Shown here piece by piece: positions 7,303 to 14,391 of a stretch of 18,531 nucleotides of DNA (the first letter of the stretch is position 1; each line of letters opens with the position of its first letter). The notes beneath the pieces were generated by a model. That model ran no database searches. It saw only the letters and a program-made list of their open reading frames with translations, and was not told the DNA's origin. The translations under genes were made by a program, and so were the position numbers. Origin of the DNA: Planctomycetaceae bacterium (GTDB lineage: Bacteria > Planctomycetota > Planctomycetia > Pirellulales > Thermoguttaceae); NCBI GenBank assembly GCA_031267635.1, contig JAIRYX010000316.1:1-18531 (forward strand), written 5' to 3'.

Positions 7303-7734
7303 TGTTCCTACCTATTTTTTCTTTCCTTTAATAAATCTATAAACAACACTTACTATATTTGCACACAACTGTAACCTTACAAAACAATCAAGTATTTTGC
7401 CAACAAAAAATCGAAGATTTGCGTATTATACCATCTTTTTAATACTTACAGCAAATCTTTCTCAGGATTTTCTGAAAACGCTTTTGAAAGAAACCAGCTA
7501 TTCGGCATTTTTCAAAATGAAACACACAACTCAAGACGCCGCATCATATAATAAAAGACAACGGTTTATGCAAATACAGAATGTACCAATCTAACTGTAA
7601 AAAATTACACAAACAAAACATAACTCTACCAGCTACCAACTGTTCGATATTTTGCGCAAACTGAACCAATATAATAACTTCTAAATTATTTATATTGGCT
7701 CCCATTCTTTATGCAATGATTTTTCTGAGTCAAT
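7303..7734 (-). other. rpsO-pnp intergenic region
   Basis: The 432-base gap carries the pnp ribosome-binding site (AGGTAGGA) close to the start and a strong hairpin at 7663-7701 near rpsO. A 65-codon open frame at 7397-7594 on the plus strand lacks a ribosome-binding site and protein-like composition. I see no convincing gene. Confidence 0.5.
7663..7701 (-). terminator. Stem-loop after rpsO (terminator or mRNA-processing hairpin)
   Basis: GAACCAATATAA (7663-7674) pairs with TTATATTGGCTC (7690-7701) over 12 bp with one wobble and a 15-base loop. It lies 33 bases past the rpsO stop. The minus-strand transcript has no run of U directly after the stem, which argues against a simple intrinsic terminator. 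In enterobacteria an RNase III-cleaved hairpin sits at this position between rpsO and pnp and takes part in pnp autoregulation; a similar role here is inference. Confidence 0.45.
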
Positions 7735-8004
7735 TTATTTACGAATACCAAGACTTTGAATTACGTTTACATATTTTTGCGGAGCAGTTCGTTTCAGAAA
7801 ATCCAACAGCCGTCGCCGCCGACTGACCATCATCAGGAGTCCGCGCCGTCCGGCATGGTCTTTTTTGTTACCTCGAAGGTGATCAGTCAAAATATTGATT
7901 TTTTTTGTTAAAATCGAAACCTGGACTTCCGCAGAACCAGTGTCATTTCCCGAACGTTGATATTGACTAATGAGTGCCTGCTTTTCCTCTTTATTCAGTG
8001 CCAT
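7735..8004 (-). CDS. rpsO: 30S ribosomal protein S15
   Basis: From the ATG at 8004 the protein has 89 residues, exactly the usual S15 length. It shows the family pattern: ALNKEEKQALISQYQ at the start, DTGSAEVQVSILTKKI (about 20-35), the RNA-binding LRGNKKDHAGRRGLLMMVSRR region (about 47-67) and a C-terminal LDFLK...YVNVIQSLGI. An in-frame ATG at 8025 would add seven residues (MWESSFR) that S15 proteins lack, so 8004 is preferred. S15 binds the central domain of 16S rRNA and often represses its own translation. It is probably cotranscribed with pnp. Confidence 0.97.
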   Translation of the reverse strand: MALNKEEKQALISQYQRSGNDTGSAEVQVSILTKKINILTDHLRGNKKDHAGRRGLLMMVSRRRRLLDFLKRTAPQKYVNVIQSLGIRK

Positions 8005-8360
8005 TCTAAAACTCGATTCCCACATAAGTTACGCAAAATCTTACTCGATTATTTCGCCAAGCAACAGTACTTGGCAACAACATTTTCGTACATAATACCA
8101 TGTAACAATGTAACAATTTACTCCAAAATATGAATTTGGCAATAGGGGGAGTAAAAGCAGCCAACAGACTTCTCACACTTAAGATTTTGTTTTTTAATGC
8201 AGCATTTATCGTTCGTCATGTTCCAAAAGTCTTTCTTGTTCCTTAATATCTTGTAACGAAAGCTGAATTTTCAAGTATGACGAGTATACTAGATTTTTTG
8301 CGGAAAACTGTTATATTGAAACGCTTGTAAAAGACATGAAGTTTCCATCAGAACGTAACA
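8005..8360. other. Divergent intergenic region between rpsO and the sulfite-reductase-like gene
   Basis: This 356-base gap lies between divergently transcribed genes and should hold both promoters. A small hairpin GCCAAG-N8-CTTGGC (8056-8075) sits 52 bases upstream of the rpsO start and could belong to an S15 autoregulatory leader. A short tandem TGTAACAATGTAACAA occurs at about 8101-8116. No promoter was clear enough to annotate, and no ORF is convincing. Confidence 0.4.
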
Positions 8361-9092
8361 ATGACAAAACAGCCCGGCGACATTGTGATTTCCGACGCGG
8401 AAATTGCTGAATTAAAAGAGTCCGCCATTTTCGCCGAGAAAAACAGAACGCATTTTTCTGTCCGTTTTCTCGTGGTCGGCGGGTTGATGACGCCGGAAAA
8501 ATTCCGCAGTATTGCCGCATTGGCAGACCGTTTCGGAAACGGCACGATACATTTGACAACTCGTCAGGGAGCGGAAATCCCGCACGTGCCTTACGCTAAA
8601 CTCGCGGCATTGAGAAAATCTCTTGAGACGTCGCCGCTTGAACCGGCGAGAAGCGGACGTTGCGTGCGAAGCATTACCGCTTGTCCCGGCACGTATTGCA
8701 AATTCAGCGACATTGATACGCAACAACTCGCCGCCGATTTGTTCGAGCAATTCGGCAATCGAAACAACCTGCCGCACAAGTTTAAAATCGCAGTGTGCGG
8801 TTGTTCGCATTGTTGCTCCAAACCGCAGGAAAACGATCTCGGCGTGATGGGAGAAGGAAAAAATTATATCATTTTTGTCGGTGGAATGGCGGGCAAAACG
8901 TCGCGTTGGGGCGACCGCTTCCTGTTTGCTATCCGCGACAAAAACATTTTATTCCGTCTCGTGGACGCAATAATCCAATGGTACGTGGAACACGGCGTCC
9001 CAAAAGAACGTTTCGGCACAACAATTGAACGTGTCGGATTGCCGCAGCTTGTTACGGAAATAGAAAAAATCGTTGGCTGTGAACAGAATTAA
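8361..9092 (+). CDS. Small siroheme/[4Fe-4S] sulfite-nitrite reductase-like protein
   Basis: This 243-residue protein contains one ferredoxin-like half domain (about 1-90, with LTTRQGAEIPHVPY at 65-78) followed by a siroheme-[4Fe-4S] domain with Cys-rich motifs ACPGTYCKFS (107-116) and CGCSHCCSKPQENDLG (146-161). This matches the compact dissimilatory-sulfite-reductase-like proteins (Dsr-LP/AsrC-like) rather than the two-repeat assimilatory enzymes of over 500 residues. The second motif fits CX3C (C148/C152). The first is CX4C (C108/C113), whereas I expect CX5C, so cluster binding may be altered. It would reduce sulfite or nitrite, or act in a related electron-transfer step. No partner reductase or siroheme gene is adjacent. 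No clear ribosome-binding site precedes the ATG. Confidence 0.8.
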   Translation: MTKQPGDIVISDAEIAELKESAIFAEKNRTHFSVRFLVVGGLMTPEKFRSIAALADRFGNGTIHLTTRQGAEIPHVPYAKLAALRKSLETSPLEPARSGRCVRSITACPGTYCKFSDIDTQQLAADLFEQFGNRNNLPHKFKIAVCGCSHCCSKPQENDLGVMGEGKNYIIFVGGMAGKTSRWGDRFLFAIRDKNILFRLVDAIIQWYVEHGVPKERFGTTIERVGLPQLVTEIEKIVGCEQN

Positions 9093-9215
9093 TGTGAAGA
9101 AGTTGTTCTAAAAACATCCATCTTTTTTCAAAAAATTAAAGCTAAAAACGATGTATTCATAAAAATTACTCTGTCCAAAATTGAAGTTTTAGAGATTTTT
9201 ATAGGAGAAAATACA

Positions 9216-9755
9216 ATGTTTCGTATTACCGAAGTATTAGATGGTTTGGATTATCCATATCAAGATAATCTGTTTCGAAAACATGTTCATTACGTATCGT
9301 GGGCGATTCCCGGACTCACATTTGCACAAAGTACGATGGAACTATTTGTTAAAGGGATTGAAAACGCCAAAGATATGATGTTCAAAATCAATCACCAAGC
9401 AGAAACTGGAACATTGTACCCTGTTGCAAATATCACTTTGATGCCCGTTACCAATGCAAATTATTACCAAGAAAATACAATACACAAAAATATACCCTTT
9501 TCAAAAGAAGAGGAGAATAAACAATGGATAGATGTGTTCAATGCACATAAGTTAATGGCAACAGAATTGATGATAGTTGATTGTCGCGATAAGATGCTTG
9601 CAATGAGACATGTTGATACGTTATCCCCAGTGTTGGCAACAGGTTTTTGGAACAATATTGTTCAACGATTAAAATTTATTTCTACCAATGATGATGTAGG
9701 GAAATTACAAGAGATAGTTATTATTGGTATTGATATAAAAAATTATAGATATTGA
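9216..9755 (+). CDS. Hypothetical protein (179 aa)
   Basis: A strong AGGAG (9203-9207) lies 8 bases before the ATG, which supports translation. The protein begins MFRITEVLDGLDYPYQDNLF, has no signal peptide, membrane segment or Cys motif, and ends in a hydrophobic strand IVIIGIDIKNYRY. It looks soluble and mixed alpha/beta. I do not recognise the family. The gene is visibly more AT-rich than guaA downstream, which suggests a different history or relaxed codon use. It stands between the sulfite-reductase-like gene (123 bases away) and guaA (151 bases away) in the same direction. Confidence 0.7.
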   Translation: MFRITEVLDGLDYPYQDNLFRKHVHYVSWAIPGLTFAQSTMELFVKGIENAKDMMFKINHQAETGTLYPVANITLMPVTNANYYQENTIHKNIPFSKEEENKQWIDVFNAHKLMATELMIVDCRDKMLAMRHVDTLSPVLATGFWNNIVQRLKFISTNDDVGKLQEIVIIGIDIKNYRY

Positions 9756-9906
9756 CTTGAGGGTTGTGCACAAATAACATTACTTATTTTTTGATTTGAT
9801 TGTGTAGTTCCAATTACTGTGGAAGGAAAAAGAGTTTTCAAAACATAAAAACCATCGTTTCGTTTTCTTGCCTCAATTATCTTTTACTTTTTACCTTGAT
9901 TTCCTC

Positions 9907-11469
9907 ATGGCTTTAGAACAAAAACATGAAACCCTTCTCGTCCTGAATTTCGGGACGCAATACTTACAACTGATTGCGCGGCGAATCCGCGAGTGCCATG
10001 TTTTCTCAAAAATCGTGCCGCATACGATTACGGCGGACGAAATACGCAAAGCTGCGCCGAAAGGCATCGTGTTTTCCGGCGGACCGAAAAGCGTTTACGA
10101 CTGCGACGCTTTTCAATGTGACCCAGAGATTTTTGATTTGGAGATTCCGATTCTTGGGATTTGTTACGGACTGCATCTCACTGTAAATTCGCTCGGCGGC
10201 AAAGTACAAGCGACTGCGGAACGAGAATACGGACGCGCAACGCTTGCTCTGAACGACGCCGGAATCAATTGTCCATTGTTTCGCGGGATGCCGACGAATC
10301 ATCAGATTTGGATGAGTCACGGCGATCATGTTGCGGAAATTCCTGATGCGTTTGAGCTGCTCGCGTCGAGTGAGTCGTGTCCGATTTGTGCCGTGCAGCA
10401 TCGGACAAAACCGATTTTCGGCGTACAGTTTCATCCCGAAGTTGTTCATTCGACGTTCGGGACGCTTCTCTTTCAAAACTTTCTAAAAGAAATTTGCGAA
10501 TGTTCGTTTGACTGGACGATGCGCGATTACGCCGAACAAATGATTGCGGAAATCCGCGAGCATGTCGGTTTCGGCAAAGTGATTTGCGGACTTTCCGGCG
10601 GCGTGGATTCGTCGGTCGTTGCCGCGCTGCTTGCGAAAGCGATTGGTTCGCGGCTTTCGTGTATTCTTGTTGATAACGGATTGATGCGGAAAGGCGAAGT
10701 CGAGAGCGTGGAGCAAGAGTTTGCCGGTCACTTCAAAACCGATTTGCACGTTGTTCGGGCGGCGGAGCAGTTTCTTGGCGAATTGACGGGCGTGATTGAT
10801 CCGCAGGAGAAGCGGCGAAGAATCGGACGTGAGTTTATCACCGCGTTTTCCAGAGAGGCGGCGCGGATACAAGACGTCAAATATCTCGCACAGGGAACGA
10901 TTTATCCTGACGTCATTGAAAGCGGCGGTAGCGAGGACGCTCCGGCGGCGACAATTAAATTGCACCATAATGTCGGCGGACTTCCCGACGATCTCGAATT
11001 TGAATTGATTGAGCCGTTACGCGATTTGTTCAAAGACGAAGTGCGGCAACTTGGACTTGAAATCGGTTTGCCGGAATCATTAGTCTGGCGACATCCGTTT
11101 CCCGGTCCCGGACTGGCGGTGCGATGTCTCGGCGAAGTCGCGCCGGAGCGATTGGCGGTGATTCGTGAGGCGGACGCGATTTTATTGGAGGAGATTCAAC
11201 ATGCCGGATTGCAGAGGACGATTTCGCAGGCGTTTGTCGTATTGCTTCCTGTACAAAGCGTCGGCGTAATGGGCGACGGACGCACTTACGAAAACGCGAT
11301 TGCGATACGTTGCGTTACCACCGACGACTTTATGACCGCCGACTGGACGCCAATGCCCGATGATGTGCTACGCCGTATTTCCACGCGAATCATCAACGAA
11401 GTCCAAGGCGTCAACCGCGTCGTTTACGACGTCAGCTCCAAGCCGCCCGCGACGATTGAATGGGAATAA
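9907..11469 (+). CDS. guaA: GMP synthase (glutamine-hydrolysing)
   Basis: This 520-residue enzyme converts XMP to GMP using ATP and glutamine, the last step of guanine nucleotide synthesis. The N-terminal class-I glutaminase domain has the nucleophile in GICYG (Cys86) and the His/Glu pair in QFHPEVVHS (His176, Glu178). The ATP-pyrophosphatase domain has the P-loop GLSGGVDSS (228-236) and LAQGTIYPDVIESGG. The C-terminal dimerisation domain ends in NRVVYDVSSKPPATIEWE, as in the family. I chose the ATG at 9907 because residues from MALEQKHETLLVLNFGTQ fit GuaA starts; the frame also extends upstream to a TTG at 9868 (13 extra residues), and neither has a clear ribosome-binding site. The position usually filled by Gln after the nucleophile (CYGMQ) reads CYGLH. 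Confidence 0.97.
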   Translation: MALEQKHETLLVLNFGTQYLQLIARRIRECHVFSKIVPHTITADEIRKAAPKGIVFSGGPKSVYDCDAFQCDPEIFDLEIPILGICYGLHLTVNSLGGKVQATAEREYGRATLALNDAGINCPLFRGMPTNHQIWMSHGDHVAEIPDAFELLASSESCPICAVQHRTKPIFGVQFHPEVVHSTFGTLLFQNFLKEICECSFDWTMRDYAEQMIAEIREHVGFGKVICGLSGGVDSSVVAALLAKAIGSRLSCILVDNGLMRKGEVESVEQEFAGHFKTDLHVVRAAEQFLGELTGVIDPQEKRRRIGREFITAFSREAARIQDVKYLAQGTIYPDVIESGGSEDAPAATIKLHHNVGGLPDDLEFELIEPLRDLFKDEVRQLGLEIGLPESLVWRHPFPGPGLAVRCLGEVAPERLAVIREADAILLEEIQHAGLQRTISQAFVVLLPVQSVGVMGDGRTYENAIAIRCVTTDDFMTADWTPMPDDVLRRISTRIINEVQGVNRVVYDVSSKPPATIEWE

Positions 11470-11544
11470 ACCCCCGCCCCTCAAAACGCATGGGGACAAT
11501 TATCAATTGTCGATTATCAGCATTCCGTCCTCTGGCGTCTTTCT

Positions 11545-11563
11545 GCGGAAAACTGCTTTCCGC
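11545..11563 (+). terminator. Stem-loop downstream of guaA
   Basis: GCGGAAA (11545-11551) pairs perfectly with TTTCCGC (11557-11563) around a 5-base loop, 76 bases after the guaA stop. No U tract follows, so its role as an intrinsic terminator is uncertain. Confidence 0.3.
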
Positions 11564-11621
11564 CTTCCAATGGCTCTCATGTCCCAATTATTTTTCAGAT
11601 GCTTGAGAGATAAATTTTGTT

Positions 11622-11726
11622 TATGCTCATTGCACTGGAAATTTCGGTTTTCACTGGCGTCGTTATATCGTACAATCCAGTTTGCTCTCCATTCGTAAAA
11701 CCGAAAACTCAAGTGCAATGAGTATA
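11622..11726 (+). repeat. 105-bp inverted-repeat element, family C, copy 1
   Basis: The element starts TATGCTCATTGCACT and ends AGTGCAATGAGTATA (14 of 15 inverted match). The inverted similarity continues inward through GGTTTT/AAAACC. Its middle (CACTGGCGTCGTTATATCGT) also occurs, reverse-complemented, in the copy at 13978-14080. It is non-coding and MITE-like. Confidence 0.7.
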
Positions 11727-11875
11727 TCGTAACTAGTCGTCTCTGAAAAAATTGTTTTAATGCTATAGTAATGGATATCTTGCTCCAAATGTGTGTTATA
11801 ATTTGCAACGTTATTTATCGTTTCTCGTTGTTTTTTATTAAAAAACTTGCAACTTTTATCAAAATTAAGCTAGAA

Positions 11876-12260
11876 ATGCGTCCCACTTCATCTCCCCAGC
11901 AATCCGGTCAGTCCGAAATATTCAATCGTCGTCTCGACGATTTCCTCTACGAAACGCACGAGATCATCCAGCTCGCACAGCATGTTGATTGGAACCTGTT
12001 CGATCGCCACTACGATTCCCCGTATCACCCCAACCACGGAGTGCCGACATTGCCGACACGTCGCATGGTTTCACTTCTGTTTCTCCAACTGACTATTCAA
12101 AAGACGATTCGTATTGCCAAAGAACAAAAATGATGAGCGATAAAAACCTGTCCGAGGTCGGCGTGGATACGATGGTTCAGGAAAAAATGCGACTTATCCG
12201 ACCGACGCGAAACTTCATTATCGTGCTATTTTGAATCTTGTTGCGACGTGCAATCACTAA
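11876..12260 (+). pseudogene. Decayed IS5-family transposase
   Basis: The N-terminus matches the IS5/InsH N-terminal domain (PF05598-like): RLDDFLYETHEIIQLAQHVD, then DWNLFDRHY and LPTRRMVSLLFLQLT. The frame stops at 12131-12133. In another frame the typical IS5 segment MMSDKNLSEVGVDTMVQEK follows at once, so about 100-150 residues in between are deleted. One missing base in the A run at 12182-12187 shifts the frame again; correcting it gives NATYPTDAKLHYRAILNLV and then a stop at 12258-12260. The DDE catalytic core cannot be intact, so this copy is inactive. No terminal inverted repeats or target duplication could be assigned. Confidence 0.8.
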
Positions 12261-12393
12261 TCCAGCGCCGCCAACGCAAATGGGGAAGCCGGAAACTGAG
12301 TTGTTGGTGCCAGAAATGCGGTTATTGATAAGAATTTTATTCTCTGATTATTTCGTTTTTGGGGAATCATATTTGAAAGCGCAATAGAAAATA

Positions 12394-12447
12394 ATGACAT
12401 CAGTTGCTCAAGCCAAATAAGTCCGTACTAGGCAACTGCATTGTTAC
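12394..12447 (-). repeat. Interspersed palindromic repeat, family A, copy 4
   Basis: Reverse-complemented, this reads GTAACAATGCAGTTG, core CGGACTTATTTGG, then GAGCAACTGATGTCAT, matching the copies at 147-202, 4699-4752 and 4976-5031. The right end is the most degenerate of the four. Confidence 0.6.
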
Positions 12448-12465
12448 CCGAACGGCTTTATTATT

Positions 12466-12525
12466 TCAGCCTTTATTTTTCAATGGTCACGTGTGTTGAA
12501 AATGAGATTTTTAGAAGTTCCCTAT
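12466..12525 (+). repeat. Interspersed module, family D, copy 1
   Basis: TTTATTTTTCAATGGTCAC, then GAAAATGAG and AGAAGTTCCCTATA, match the same order of blocks at 17891-17952 (TTATTTTTCAACGGTCAC, GAAAATGAG, AAAAGTTCCCTA). Its left edge (TTTCAGCC) resembles the start of the family B module, so these modules seem to combine. Confidence 0.5.
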
Positions 12526-12661
12526 AACAGAATCATTTAGGATGAAAAATAGGATACATGATAAAAAAAGTATTTTTAGATTTTTGTTCGTAGATAAATT
12601 GTCGTAACTCGTTACTACCAAACAGTTTTTAAATTCACACCTTATTGCATGGTGCCGTGGG

Positions 12662-12689
12662 TTGACAAGTTTTTTTCAGTAATTAAAAT
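12662..12689 (+). promoter_or_regulatory. Possible sigma70-type promoter upstream of the pseudopilin gene
   Basis: TTGACA (12662-12667), 16-base spacer, TAAAAT (12684-12689). It lies about 240 bases before the pseudopilin start, so a long leader would result. Matches of this quality occur by chance in AT-rich DNA. Confidence 0.25.
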
Positions 12690-12809
12690 AACTAATATTG
12701 ACACAACAAATCGTTCCTCAAACGACAATATTGGGGATCTATAGTTGTATTTATGTATGTCGGATTTACGAAAAACGCGGATATCCACAATACTTTAATA
12801 CTTTTTATC

Positions 12810-12849
12810 CGTCGATTGACATATAGCTTTTGTAAAGCGTCAATCGGCG
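12810..12849 (+). other. Hairpin in the leader of the pseudopilin gene
   Basis: CGTCGATTGAC (12810-12820) pairs with GTCAATCGGCG (12839-12849) over 11 bp with one G-T wobble and an 18-base loop. It lies 82 bases before the ATG. It could stabilise or regulate the mRNA; no U tract follows. Confidence 0.35.
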
Positions 12850-12931
12850 AACAAATAAAATTTCGGCGTGAACGGAAACAAAAGATTTTTGATTCATCCT
12901 TCTCTACACCAAAATATTTAGGAGATTTAAA

Positions 12932-13930
12932 ATGAGAATGACCTCAACTCGAAAAGCATTTACCTTGATTGAACTTTTGGTCGTGATTGCGATTATTGGC
13001 GTACTCATGGCACTTTTGATTCCTGCAATTCAGGCGGCGCGTGAAGCGGCGCGGCGGACGCAGTGTTCCAACAATATCAGACAACTGGCGCTGGCAGTCA
13101 GTACGTTTGAAAATTCGATGCGGTCTTACCCGGCGGGTAACTCCGTTTTGAGCGAGTTTCTCACCGGAACCTCCACTGGCAACGACGATGAAAGCGGCAA
13201 CGACCAAACTGACACGCCGGAAGATCCCGATACAAATCAAACGACTATTTATGACGGTTCGATGGGATGGCCCGTTTTCATTCTGGAATATCTGGAACAA
13301 ACGGCGCTTTATGACAAAATCGACATGGAGAAACTCGCTTACACGTTCGACGGCGGACCGGGTTCCGGTTTTGAGAAAGCAGAAGATGGCGACACAGCCA
13401 ACCAATTCGCGGCGGAGCATATTCCTTCGGTTTTCGTTTGTCCTTCGGTAGAACAAACAATACCGCGCAATACGCAGAAAGATTATTCCGCAAACGGCGG
13501 ACACGGCAAACCGGAACGAGAACCGGACAATGCCGACGGCGTATTTTACTGTAACAGTTCCACACGTCCGTCCGACGTCAGAGACGGTCTTTCCAATACG
13601 TTAATGTTTCTCGAATCGTCGCATATTGGCGTAAAAGTCACCACCGATGCTGATGGAAAAACAAGAATAGAAAAACAAAGCTACAATCCGTTTTTCTGGG
13701 TCAATCGTGCCGGACAGGGATATGTTGTTCCGCATGACGGCGACAACAAGCGTCGTATTAACAACCGTAAAGACGACGTATTGAACCGTGCCGCACGTAG
13801 TGAACATCCCGGCGGTATCAATGTCGCGGCATGTGACGGCAGCGTGCATTTTATTCTTCAAAGAATCAATTTCGACGTCTATCAAGCAATCTGCACTCGT
13901 TCCGGCAACGAGTCGGAAGCAATTCCATGA
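12932..13930 (+). CDS. DUF1559 family prepilin-like (pseudopilin) protein
   Basis: This 332-residue protein begins with a type IV prepilin signal: basic MRMTSTRKA, cleavage expected before F10, then FTLIELLVVIAIIGVLMALL with Glu at mature position 5 and a hydrophobic helix to about residue 32. The following AIQAAREAARRTQCSNN block and the C-terminal AACDGSVHFI (near 302-311) are hallmarks of the DUF1559 (SBP_bac_10-like, H-X-G) family that is highly expanded in Planctomycetes. These proteins are predicted to be processed by prepilin peptidase and displayed at the cell envelope; their exact role is unknown. AGGAG (12920-12924) lies 7 bases before the ATG. The low-complexity stretch at residues 80-105 (GNDDESGNDQTDTPEDPDTN) is a likely flexible loop. 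Confidence 0.95.
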   Translation: MRMTSTRKAFTLIELLVVIAIIGVLMALLIPAIQAAREAARRTQCSNNIRQLALAVSTFENSMRSYPAGNSVLSEFLTGTSTGNDDESGNDQTDTPEDPDTNQTTIYDGSMGWPVFILEYLEQTALYDKIDMEKLAYTFDGGPGSGFEKAEDGDTANQFAAEHIPSVFVCPSVEQTIPRNTQKDYSANGGHGKPEREPDNADGVFYCNSSTRPSDVRDGLSNTLMFLESSHIGVKVTTDADGKTRIEKQSYNPFFWVNRAGQGYVVPHDGDNKRRINNRKDDVLNRAARSEHPGGINVAACDGSVHFILQRINFDVYQAICTRSGNESEAIP

Positions 13931-13977
13931 GGGAAATAAACGTAAAATGATGCACAAAAATTGTTTTTGAATAAATG

Positions 13978-14080
13978 TATTCATTACCCTTGAATTTTCG
14001 GTTTTATGAATGGAGATCAAACCGGGTTTTACGGTATAACGACACCAGTGAAAAACGAAATTTCAAGTGCAAGAAGTATA
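13978..14080 (-). repeat. 105-bp inverted-repeat element, family C, copy 2
   Basis: Read on the minus strand, the element runs TATACTTCTTGCACTTGAAA, then CACTGGTGTCGTTATACCGT, then CTCCATTCATAAAACCGAAA, aligning end to end with 11622-11726. It begins 48 bases after the pseudopilin stop. Confidence 0.7.
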
Positions 14081-14084
14081 TAAT

Positions 14085-14175
14085 GTAACTATTCAGTAGG
14101 GGGCAGGTTTTTGATTGGAATATGCCAAAATTTCGCTTGCCCTCACTCAAAACTATGGCTCTACTGAATAGTTAC
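14085..14175. repeat. 91-bp element with perfect 15-bp terminal inverted repeats
   Basis: GTAACTATTCAGTAG (14085-14099) and CTACTGAATAGTTAC (14161-14175) are exact inverted repeats. The sequence ATATAAT stands on both sides (14078-14084 and 14177-14183), a possible 7-bp target duplication if the element includes base 14176. The ends are those of the family A repeats, but the interior (about 60 bases) differs. It is non-coding and MITE-like. Confidence 0.75.
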
Positions 14176-14391
14176 GATATAATCATTAAAAGGTTTTTCG
14201 CCTCACATGTTGTTTGTAAAATTTTCTCAAGGTATCCTTCAAAAAAACTGTTTTGGAGAATGTCGCATACATATACCCCCGTATAAAATCAGGGGGTGGT
14301 ACTGGCTCGAAAGGGTTTTCTGAGGTTGCCCCAAATATCAGCGGCGGTTACTTTTACTGTTAAAAAATAATAGAAATAAAGAGACGTTTTT

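Larger units (their letters stand above)
12261..12931 (+). other. Long intergenic region upstream of the pseudopilin gene
   Basis: This region of about 670 bases holds the family A repeat at 12394-12447, the family D module at 12466-12525, a promoter-like sequence at 12662-12689 and a hairpin at 12810-12849. No convincing ORF: a 60-codon frame at 12753-12935 lacks a ribosome-binding site and overlaps the start of the pseudopilin gene. Confidence 0.5.

Noticed and set aside
2332..7386. 13-mer ACCTTACAAAACA upstream of both the asnB-like gene (2332-2344) and pnp (7374-7386), as a shared operator.
   Set aside because: At this window size several 13-base matches are expected by chance, and the distances to the starts differ (53 and 72 bases).
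7397..7594. 65-codon plus-strand ORF in the rpsO-pnp gap.
   Set aside because: No ribosome-binding site, AT-driven composition and no recognisable motif.
12261..12345. Zinc-ribbon-like peptide (WGSRKLSCWCQKCGY) just after the transposase remnant, as part of another insertion sequence.
   Set aside because: Very short, without a start codon or a matching downstream domain; could be chance.
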